Shown: positions 45,601-52,324 of the stretch, piece after piece | How positions within the stretch are numbered: position 1 is the stretch's first letter | Layout: every line of letters starts with the position of its first letter | NCBI GenBank assembly: GCA_937974175.1 | Contig: CALJIG010000041.1 | Location: 3,290-67,289 of the forward strand | From: an uncultured Ignavibacteria bacterium | GTDB taxonomy: Bacteria > Bacteroidota > Ignavibacteria > Tepidaquicellales > Tepidaquicellaceae | Length of the DNA stretch: 64,000 nucleotides | Reading direction: 5' to 3' | Notes under the pieces: model-generated | The model's input: only the letters and a program-made list of their open reading frames with translations | Told to the model about the DNA's origin: nothing | Database searches by the model: none | Translations under genes and position numbers: made by a program

Positions 45601-45895
45601 TATCACCGAAAGGCGAATCAGGGAAAGTTTTTTGAAATGCTAATGAAAGAAGTATGAAAAAATTTTCTATTGAGTTATCATAGGTAGAAAGCGAAATCCA
45701 CATCTTCATCTCTTTTCTCAAAGAGTGATAAAAATCCACTGAAAGCGAAGTTTTACCGTATCCGGCAGGCGCAGTTATCAGAATAACTCTTTTCTTCTTA
45801 AAAGAAGCAAGCTTTTCCATAAGACGCGTACGGGAGTAGTACGTATCGGCTACTTCAGGAACAATTATTTTCTGTGAAAATTCTAAATGGAGCAA
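42614..45895 (-). CDS. MalT-like STAND ATPase regulator with SARP-like C-terminus
   Basis: Large cytoplasmic regulator of 1093 residues. The N-terminal third is a STAND NTPase of MalT type (SRTRLMEKLASFKKKRVILITAPAGYGKTS, Walker A 42-49; Walker B LFIFFDDFHNV). The middle (about 380-820) is helical and TPR-like. From about 840 comes a winged-helix-like DNA-binding segment (LWERPRSKLIFLYFLLQ ... KITKEKIMDDIF ... VDVEVNKVRKVL ... YIKDKKYNL), then a bacterial transcriptional activator (BTAD) domain (FNWVENVR to VLQYYESNLF). MalT itself ends in a LuxR helix-turn-helix; here that is replaced by the OmpR-type wHTH plus BTAD. Start is TTG. Targets and inducer are unknown; its phosphatase neighbour is a candidate partner. 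Confidence 0.85.
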   Translation of the reverse strand: MLHLEFSQKIIVPEVADTYYSRTRLMEKLASFKKKRVILITAPAGYGKTSLSVDFYHSLRKEMKMWISLSTYDNSIENFFILLSLAFQKTFPDSPFGDNLKNVISKSQNLSLTEKVNYIISSFANDLHFYLEENKKELFIFFDDFHNVDNAEEVCESLNYLLDYLPTKLHLIFISRREATKMNYPKFLAKNWLGRIKKDELAFDAKDLKSFLKLNKKLAKILSQNTIEVDKFLTATEGWITAIQLLLLSGNVSAVAKANILQTKYDIFNYFTNEIFDSFTNDEKSFLIKTSFLEYLDKENIEDVLGIENGYEKLISLFNNNIFITKEEDSYKYHELFKEFLTKQADVVLTHTETEDICRKLGNYYLQNTDWRSEYIGLNYMIEGKDFETLKSWIRINATEKLLLIHSSGLFQKIQDIENLDFKNSLEYILLNVNTFIYKEKNLEKTLDYLNNILKSRFIQTEDDNYIINKKYIKKKDLNYYVEILMLICNCNFLREGISKSNIAIAEHILKFELTVEQEIQFIVLLIKSYISTGENSKSKKYINRLKVIFEDLINKAEKGEISLDDNMFIEDIFSMMIFFDYGDFKTGQKVIRFIYNNIDISNFDITNYSQICFALFASYNEKDYEIFYSLLARKNKEKSKTIFQAYKNQYEFQTILKGFFKGEYRETINQLETVKKHTFLKNYIFFIDALILYCYNLLNLPHKTLYLLTNGGYSVSKTRGLILKLEAYLLLKDLKNANATIKELNALNISNFTLLNQARIYFFESYLHFLNNDPNKFKLTFTLFIKLCKENEYDNYIIFRTKATKFSDVFRHAIRNHIEDGYLKNIFIKEDIHFKIDDIMQLNIKVRFLDNNKIYINDTELADSLWERPRSKLIFLYFLLQTASKKEITKEKIMDDIFADTRSSNLVAVIDVEVNKVRKVLQSFLGNLFGGFKEREVLYIKDKKYNLFSEAFKLNIQFDVEIFKKLSDSKDVHENIKAFDFYNNNFLEDYYFNWVENVRDNLQSIYFNNSNKLIKYYEKLKNEKKVSEILEKLFSLDPTDEETVLRLLKIYKEGKDKRSYKTTFKKYEKTVKEELEGKADAKVLQYYESNLF

Positions 45896-46024
45896 ATTCT
45901 GCTAAAAATGTTCAAATATTGAATTTTGTAAAATATTTCCATCTGTTCAACCTAATAAATAATCTTATTTACAAAATTTATTATAAAAAAATTCACTTTT
46001 CTTTAAAAAGTAGTGAAAACTATA

Positions 46025-46053
46025 TTGATTAAAATATCAAATATTACTATTTT
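46025..46053 (+). promoter_or_regulatory. tRNA-Asn promoter, TTGATT-N17-TATTTT
   Basis: TTGATT at 46025-46030, a 17-bp spacer, TATTTT at 46048-46053, and the tRNA 5' end 9 nt later. Identical in hexamers and spacing to the tRNA-Ala promoter. Confidence 0.6.
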
Positions 46054-46062
46054 TAATTTTAT

Positions 46063-46137
46063 TCGACGATAGCTCAATGGTGGAGCATTCGGCTGTTAAC
46101 CGAAGGGTTGCAGGTTCAAATCCTGCTCGTCGAGCCA
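46063..46137 (+). tRNA. tRNA-Asn (anticodon GTT), CCA encoded
   Basis: Acceptor TCGACGA/TCGTCGA, D-arm GCTC/GAGC, anticodon stem TTCGG/CCGAA with loop CTGTTAA, T-arm GCAGG-TTCAAAT-CCTGC, discriminator G and encoded CCA (46135-46137). All arms pair. Confidence 0.97.
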
Positions 46138-46173
46138 GAACCCGGTTCCGCTAACGCAGAATCGGGTTTTTTG
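46138..46173 (+). terminator. tRNA-Asn terminator
   Basis: AACCCGGTTC pairs with GAATCGGGTT (one G-U), loop of 10-11 nt, followed by TTTT. It starts directly after the CCA end. Confidence 0.9.
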
Positions 46174-46195
46174 TTTATAAACGGCATATAATTTT

Positions 46196-47134
46196 ATGAA
46201 AAGAAAGAAAGTTCTTATTACAGGCGGAAGCGGATTTCTTGGGCAGCACTTGAATATTGAGTTAAACAGAGATTTTGAAATTTTAACAACTTTCAGAACC
46301 AATCCCGGAAATTGCACAGATTTCAGAAGCGCTATTATTGATTTAAGAAATTCTCACGCCCTTAATGCCCTATTCAAAAATTTCAAGCCTGAAATTGTAA
46401 TCCATACGGCTGCTTATTCTACTCCCGATATTTGTAATAAAACTGATAAGACCGAAGTAACAGATTTCAACGTAAATCTTGTGCAAAAACTGGCAGAACT
46501 TTGCAACGAACATTTTTCAAGATTGATATTTACATCTACTGACTTAGTATACAAAAGCAGCGGTAATTTAATAAAAGAAGATGATGAGCTTGAACCTAAA
46601 TCACTATATGCCGAAACAAAAATAATGGCAGAAGAAGCGATAAAAAATATTTCAAATGATTTTTTAATTTTGCGCACTTCATTGCTGTATGGAATAGGAT
46701 TAAATCACACCCGCTCTCATTTTCAGAATATGCTTGAAGCATTGGAAAGCAATGAGAAAGTAAATTTATTTTTTAATCAATATAGAACTCCGCTCGAAGC
46801 AAAGGACGGCGCAGGAATTATTTCAGAACTGATAAAGAGAAATGCTACAAATGAAGTGATAAATTTTGGAGGCGCTGAGAGGATTTCCCGCTATTCTATG
46901 GGAGAAATAGTTTGTGATGTATTCGGATTTAATAAATCCAATCTGGTTAAAACTGACGGAAAAGAAATGCTGAAAGATTTTTTTGTAGAAGATGTTTCTA
47001 TGAACACATTAAAATTACAAAGTTATGGAATTAAACAAAAACAGATAAAAGAATCGATTTCAGAAATTTTTGATTATATAAAAAAAGCCCGTTTAGAATC
47101 TGAAACTGAAGAAGATTCTGAAACGGACTTTTAA
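46196..47134 (+). CDS. RmlD-like NAD(P)-dependent sugar reductase (SDR)
   Basis: Extended short-chain dehydrogenase of 312 residues, similar to dTDP-4-dehydrorhamnose reductase. NAD(P) loop GGSGFLG at 10-16, IHTAAYSTPD at 69-78, IFTSTDLVY and the catalytic pair Y138/K142 in YAETK. C-terminal substrate part EVINFGGAERISRYSMGE fits RmlD. The other three rhamnose genes are not near, so activity on another nucleotide-sugar or a metabolite is possible. The acidic tail ESETEEDSETDF is encoded by DNA that also forms a hairpin with the stop region (47083-47132). Confidence 0.83.
   Translation: MKRKKVLITGGSGFLGQHLNIELNRDFEILTTFRTNPGNCTDFRSAIIDLRNSHALNALFKNFKPEIVIHTAAYSTPDICNKTDKTEVTDFNVNLVQKLAELCNEHFSRLIFTSTDLVYKSSGNLIKEDDELEPKSLYAETKIMAEEAIKNISNDFLILRTSLLYGIGLNHTRSHFQNMLEALESNEKVNLFFNQYRTPLEAKDGAGIISELIKRNATNEVINFGGAERISRYSMGEIVCDVFGFNKSNLVKTDGKEMLKDFFVEDVSMNTLKLQSYGIKQKQIKESISEIFDYIKKARLESETEEDSETDF
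47083..47132. terminator. Terminator-like hairpin within the 3' coding end
   Basis: aaaagcccgtttagaatc pairs imperfectly with gattctgaaacggactttt, flanked by A-run and T-rich tails. It lies inside the last codons of the plus-strand gene, 24 bp from the convergent stop at 47158. Confidence 0.6.
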
Positions 47135-47157
47135 ATTTTAAATTTAATTATCTATAT

Positions 47158-49563
47158 TTATTTTACCAGCATCATCTTGAATACTTTTTCAAAATTCTGA
47201 GTTCCTGAAACAGCATTCAGCCTGTAGAAATAAACTCCGCTTGGCAGCCCTGATGCATTAAACTCTGCTTTATAATAACCTGCATTTACATTTCCGTTAA
47301 CAATTGTTTTTACTTCCCTTCCAAGATTATCAAATACAGTCAATTTAACTAACCCGTCAAATGGAATTTCATAGTTAATTGTTGTGGACGGATTAAACGG
47401 ATTCGGATAATTCTGACTTAATGAAAAACTATTCGGAATTCCTATGTTAACATAACTATTCAAAGCAAAGTATTCAAATTTACCATTGAAATCTATTTGT
47501 TTTAATCTATAAGCATAAGTTCCGGCAGTGAGATTTTTATCACTAAATTTATATGACTGATTTACATTTGAGTTTCCTTTACTTCGAATATTTCCAACAG
47601 TTGTAAAATCTCCGGTTATACCTTCGTTTACAACTGCACGTTGAACTTCAAACATATTGTTGTTCAATTCGTAGCCTGTTACCCAATCCAAAATTACTTC
47701 ATTCTTTATAGTAGTTGCTATAAAACTGTTTAACTCTACAGGTAAAGGATTAAAAGATGAATTTCCTGCAAGATAAAAATTACTAAAATATAAACCTATA
47801 TCTGTCCGTCTTCCTATAGAAGCATTTCCATCTTTATGATTTCCTAATAATGAAAAAGTGGAACCGTCATTAGACCATACGACTCTTAAATTTGCGGGGT
47901 CAGTAATTCCTAATTGTCCGTTACCATCAAAGGCAACATCTATCCCGCCTCCTGTTAAAAATGTTCCTGTCATAAGCCAGTAAGAGTTTGACCTTCTTGT
48001 TACGGAATAGCCTGCATCGTTCAATGTTAAAGGGAGATTAGAACCTTCAACTCCATTATCAATATATTTTATTCCAATTCTGCCGGCAGTTGTAGGAGCT
48101 GTTGAAAACCTAACTCTGGCTTGTCTTAATGTTGAAGCAGTACCTACCGGAAAAATAAGAGAATCTGATGTTGTACCTGCAAGATACCATCTTTCCATCT
48201 GACCTGTTACTATTCCTCCGGTTCTGGTCAAGGTTCCGGGATTAGCAGCATCATAACCGATACCCAACCATGCGCTGCCTGCTGTATTTATATTACCACT
48301 TGTCATAGTTACTGAGTCAATATACATAGGTTGAGTAATATAAAATCCTGCAGCATTATTAAAGGTTACTTTGCCGGATATCTGTGAACTTGAAGGTAAT
48401 ACACCAAAACAAGTTATATTTTGTAGTGTGGTACCATTGAATACTAATGTTCGCGGAGACGCAACAGGTGCATATACTATCTTTCCAAACATTGTAAAAT
48501 CACCCTGAACATTTAGATTGTTTGTCATTGTAGTGCTGTCATAACAATACTCATCCATATAAAAATTTCCTCTCACATTACATGCGGAAGAACCTGTAGT
48601 GATGTATTTTTTACCCGGATACGGGGCTGCTGCTGAAAATCCGGATAATATAACCGTGCCATACGTTATATTCTGAAACTGAATACTTGCAAACGAAGAA
48701 GTCAGCATATCATATTTGAATATACCCGTCTTTGTATTTGAAGCTTTTGAAAGTTTGTTAGCTATTCCTGTTTGCCCTACTCGGCAGTTATGATACCAAA
48801 CCGAACTATCTAATAGCTGAATTGAATCTGTAGTGTTAACAAAAGCAAATGGTGTTCCTGATGCTGCGCCTGTTTGATAATTAAATACAGCATGCTTATG
48901 TAACACAAAATCATATGGTGAACCTGTACCATTTCCCAATAGCAAAGCATTTAATGTACTGGTATTTGAAGAAGGTAAAGTTAAATATATATAATTTGGA
49001 AGTGTTGGTTGAATCACAATTTTACTCACCTGAGTATTTGTAGTACCGCCCGGAAATGTTACTATATATGTAGAAGTGTTAAAAGAATTATTAAGCATTA
49101 CACTATCAGTAGTTGATGGAACTGCCCCATCAAGCCAGTTTAAAGGGTCAGCCCAGGATGTTCCGTCTCCGCCGCCTAAAATTCCGTACCAGTATTTATA
49201 TCCTGTACCGGCAGTTATAGTACCTTGCATTGCAGGCCAGTGAGGTTGGCAGCCATAGACATAAGTTCCGGGCTCAGTAATAAGAACATAATAATCGGTG
49301 CTGCCGCTGTTCATATTTGCATCCCATCCGAAGAATCCTGCCGGATAAGATGTGCCGGGAAGAGTACCGGGGTCGCAAGTTGTTGTATGATTACCGCTTA
49401 CCCATTGAAAATGTATTGTATCTCCAACTAAAACATTTTGGGAAGCCGGGCTGAAGAAATTACTGTTGACAGTTATAGTATATGTGGTTGCATTCGCATT
49501 ATGGGGAATAATTACGAATAAAACCAATATTATGAAAGAAAATATTGGGGTAATTTTTTTCAT
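47158..49563 (-). CDS. T9SS-secreted protein with N-terminal type-1 copper domain
   Basis: Surface protein. I start it at the ATG at 49563 (801 residues), where a signal MKKITPIFSFIILVLFVIIPHNANA begins; a longer frame runs to 49623. Residues 26-118 form a plastocyanin-like domain with an apparently complete copper set: H59 in GNHTTT, C105 and H108 in YGCQPHW, and M112. The centre is a beta-rich, probably beta-helical region with repeated TMTNNLNVQGDFTMFG-like strands. Then follow a conserved block GNASIGRRTDIGLYFSNFYLAGN ... NPLPVELNSFIATTIKNEVILDW and a T9SS domain (LSQNYPNPFNPSTTINYEIP to FKMMLVK). A bound copper could serve extracellular electron transfer or copper capture; this is an inference. 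Confidence 0.87.
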   Translation of the reverse strand: MKKITPIFSFIILVLFVIIPHNANATTYTITVNSNFFSPASQNVLVGDTIHFQWVSGNHTTTCDPGTLPGTSYPAGFFGWDANMNSGSTDYYVLITEPGTYVYGCQPHWPAMQGTITAGTGYKYWYGILGGGDGTSWADPLNWLDGAVPSTTDSVMLNNSFNTSTYIVTFPGGTTNTQVSKIVIQPTLPNYIYLTLPSSNTSTLNALLLGNGTGSPYDFVLHKHAVFNYQTGAASGTPFAFVNTTDSIQLLDSSVWYHNCRVGQTGIANKLSKASNTKTGIFKYDMLTSSFASIQFQNITYGTVILSGFSAAAPYPGKKYITTGSSACNVRGNFYMDEYCYDSTTMTNNLNVQGDFTMFGKIVYAPVASPRTLVFNGTTLQNITCFGVLPSSSQISGKVTFNNAAGFYITQPMYIDSVTMTSGNINTAGSAWLGIGYDAANPGTLTRTGGIVTGQMERWYLAGTTSDSLIFPVGTASTLRQARVRFSTAPTTAGRIGIKYIDNGVEGSNLPLTLNDAGYSVTRRSNSYWLMTGTFLTGGGIDVAFDGNGQLGITDPANLRVVWSNDGSTFSLLGNHKDGNASIGRRTDIGLYFSNFYLAGNSSFNPLPVELNSFIATTIKNEVILDWVTGYELNNNMFEVQRAVVNEGITGDFTTVGNIRSKGNSNVNQSYKFSDKNLTAGTYAYRLKQIDFNGKFEYFALNSYVNIGIPNSFSLSQNYPNPFNPSTTINYEIPFDGLVKLTVFDNLGREVKTIVNGNVNAGYYKAEFNASGLPSGVYFYRLNAVSGTQNFEKVFKMMLVK

Positions 49564-49670
49564 AGATTGTAAATGGATGAACTTGAATTTTGCTAATCGT
49601 ATAAAATAATAATTATAGAACAAAAATGCTCAACAATATTATTTGCAGTTATTAATTTTAATATAAAAAA

Positions 49671-49700
49671 AGACCTGAAAAAAAAATAATTTTCAGGTCT
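49671..49700 (-). terminator. Terminator after the second copper-domain gene
   Basis: On the minus strand AGACCTGAAAA pairs with TTTTCAGGTCT and is followed by a T-run. It lies 26 bp past the stop at 49727. Confidence 0.88.
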
Positions 49701-49726
49701 CTTAATAATTCTACTAAAAGTACAAA

Positions 49727-52156
49727 CTATTTTACCAGCATCATCTTGAATACTTTTTCAATATTCTGATTGCCTGTTGATGCATTAACTTTATAAAAGT
49801 AGATTCCACTTGGTAATCCTGCACCGTTAAACTGGGCTTTATAATACCCCGCACTTACATTTCCATTTACTAATGTTTGAACTTCTCTTCCTAAATTATC
49901 AAAAACAACTATTTTTAAAGAACCATCGAAAGGCATTTCATATTTAATATTTGTAACAGGATTAAAAGGATTTGGGTAATTCTGGCTTATAACAAATTTT
50001 CCGGGAAGATTAATACTAACTTCATTATTCAGTAAGAAGAAAGTATGATTTCCATTTACATCTATCTGTTTTAATCTGTATGCATACCTTCCGGTCTGTA
50101 AATTCTTATCATTAAATTTATACGACTGCCCTGTATTTGAATTTCCTTTACTTGTAACAAATCCGATTGTTTCATATGCAGCAGTTACAGGATTATCGTG
50201 AATTGACTGACTTGGATTTAAAACTGCGCGTTGAATTTCAAAACCGGTATTATTCAATTCATGTCCGGTCGCCCAGTCAAGAATAACTTCATTCTTAATT
50301 GTCGTTGCAATAAAATTATCAAGTTCAACAGGCAAAGGATTGTTAGTAATATCACCGGCAAGATAGAAATCACTGAAATAAAGTCCTATATCTGTACGTC
50401 TTCCGATTGATGCATTCCCGTTTTTATGATTTCCTAATAATGAAAAAGATACACCACTATTATTAGACCAGATAACACGCATATTTGAGGCATCAGTTAT
50501 ACCCTCCTGTCCGTTACCATCAAAAGCTACATCAATTCCGCCGCCAGTTAAAAAAGTCCCTGTCATTGTCCAATATGAATTTGACCTTCTGGTTAAAGAG
50601 AAACCTCCATCATTAAGTGTTGAAGGCAAATCACTTCCGTCAGTTCCATTATCAACAAATTTAATTCCAATTCTTCCTTGAGTAGTAGGAGCAGTAGAGA
50701 AACGGACTTTTGCTTCTTTTAGAACTGATGAAGTTCCTACCGGATAGCTTAGAGAATCCGAAACAACTCCGGCTAAAAACCATCTTTCCAACTGACCGGT
50801 AACAATACCTCCAGTATAGAGAAGTGTTCCGCTGTTTGTTGCATCATAACCTATTCCAAGCCAAGCGCTGCCGCCGGATGCAATATTACCCTGTGTCATA
50901 ATAACAGTATCAGCATAAAAAGGATTCATTATTAAAAATCCTGCGGGATTGTTAAAGTTAACTGCCCGGGAAATAACAGAACTTGCTGATGTTAAACCAT
51001 CACAACGAATCGTTTGCAATGTAGTACCGTTGAAATTAATAGTTTGAGTTGATGCAGGACCAAAAACTATTTTTCCATAACAAGTGTAATCCCCTCTGAT
51101 ATTCCAACTGTTTGTCATAGTTGTGGTATCGTAAGCATGCTCTTCTATATAAAAATTTCCTCTGACTGTTAATGCGCTTCCGCCGGATTGTCCGTATCTT
51201 TTTGATAGAAGACCGCCGCCGCCCGCTAAGCCATACAATTGCAAAGAACCATAACTTACACCTGAAGCAGTAATATTTGTAGTTGATGTAGTAGGTGTGT
51301 CATATCTCCAAATACCATAGTTACAATTTGATGCCTGAGATAATCTGGATGTAATACCCGATGTACCTCTTGTACAATTATGAATCCATAAAGCGCTATC
51401 CTGAAGCTGAATAGAATCTGAAGCTACAGAAAATGCAAAACCTGTACCTGCTGCAGCACCTGATGAATTTGTAAATATTGAGTTTTTATATAGAATGAAA
51501 TCATAGGTCCCTGATACACCATCACCGACAGTTAAACCGGGATTGTTTGTATTGCCTGAAGGTAAAAATAGATAAACGTAATTCGGAGAGGTCGGCTGAA
51601 TAATAAGTTTTTTTACAGTTACATTTGTTGCCCCTGTAGGAAGGAACACAACATAAGTCGAGCTAACCTGAGAATTATCTAATTTCACACTGTCAGTAGA
51701 TACCGGTGCAACTCCATCAAGCCAGTTTAAAGGGTCATTCCATGAAGAGCCATCTCCTCCACCAAAAATTCCTGCCCATATCTTGTAACCGTATCCTGCT
51801 GTGATAGTGCCTTGCATTCCCGGCCAGTGCGGCTGGCACCCATAGACATATGATCCTGCTACATTAACGACGTAATAGAAATCGGTAGTTCCCGAATTCA
51901 TTTGTGAATCCCACGCATCTGCACCAATTGGTCGTGACGTACCGGGGAGGATGACGTCATCACAAGTTGTAGTATGATTTCCGCCTACCCATTGAAAATG
52001 GACAGTATCACCTACAATTACATTTAGTGCTGCCGGGTTAAAGAAATTACTGTTTACAGTAATAGTGTGAGTTGTTGCATTTGCTTTTTGATTGGTAAAC
52101 GTGAAAAGCAATATTGAAACAAAGACAAGTATAACTGCTTGAAATTTTCTATTCAT
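49727..52156 (-). CDS. T9SS-secreted protein with N-terminal type-1 copper domain (paralogue)
   Basis: Paralogue of the next gene downstream, 809 residues. Signal peptide to about residue 27 (QKANA then TTHTITV). Copper ligands H61 (GNHTTT), C107 and H110 (YGCQPHW) and M114 are all present. The central beta-rich region and the block NASIGRRTDIGLYFSDFYLAGD ... NPLPVELDNFIATTIKNEVILDWATGHELNN are shared with its two neighbours. T9SS domain ISQNYPNPFNPVTNIKYEMP to FKMMLVK. Each gene of this trio has its own terminator or long spacer, so they are probably separate transcription units. Confidence 0.87.
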   Translation of the reverse strand: MNRKFQAVILVFVSILLFTFTNQKANATTHTITVNSNFFNPAALNVIVGDTVHFQWVGGNHTTTCDDVILPGTSRPIGADAWDSQMNSGTTDFYYVVNVAGSYVYGCQPHWPGMQGTITAGYGYKIWAGIFGGGDGSSWNDPLNWLDGVAPVSTDSVKLDNSQVSSTYVVFLPTGATNVTVKKLIIQPTSPNYVYLFLPSGNTNNPGLTVGDGVSGTYDFILYKNSIFTNSSGAAAGTGFAFSVASDSIQLQDSALWIHNCTRGTSGITSRLSQASNCNYGIWRYDTPTTSTTNITASGVSYGSLQLYGLAGGGGLLSKRYGQSGGSALTVRGNFYIEEHAYDTTTMTNSWNIRGDYTCYGKIVFGPASTQTINFNGTTLQTIRCDGLTSASSVISRAVNFNNPAGFLIMNPFYADTVIMTQGNIASGGSAWLGIGYDATNSGTLLYTGGIVTGQLERWFLAGVVSDSLSYPVGTSSVLKEAKVRFSTAPTTQGRIGIKFVDNGTDGSDLPSTLNDGGFSLTRRSNSYWTMTGTFLTGGGIDVAFDGNGQEGITDASNMRVIWSNNSGVSFSLLGNHKNGNASIGRRTDIGLYFSDFYLAGDITNNPLPVELDNFIATTIKNEVILDWATGHELNNTGFEIQRAVLNPSQSIHDNPVTAAYETIGFVTSKGNSNTGQSYKFNDKNLQTGRYAYRLKQIDVNGNHTFFLLNNEVSINLPGKFVISQNYPNPFNPVTNIKYEMPFDGSLKIVVFDNLGREVQTLVNGNVSAGYYKAQFNGAGLPSGIYFYKVNASTGNQNIEKVFKMMLVK

Positions 52157-52268
52157 AAAAAACAGGGTTGAATAATTAACAGCTCAAAAATTAAATATAA
52201 ATTAATAATAATCCTAACAAAATCCTAACAATTTTGGGGTCAAGTTACAATTTAGAATTTACAAAAAA

Positions 52269-52302
52269 AAAAGCCCGTAGAAAAAACTTCTACAGGCTTT
52301 TA
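52269..52302 (-). terminator. Terminator after the third surface-protein gene
   Basis: aaaagcccgtagaa pairs with ttctacaggctttt (one mismatch-type pair). On the minus strand a run of more than ten T follows. It lies just past the stop at 52325. Confidence 0.92.
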
Positions 52303-52324
52303 TTATGAATAAAAATTTTGAATA

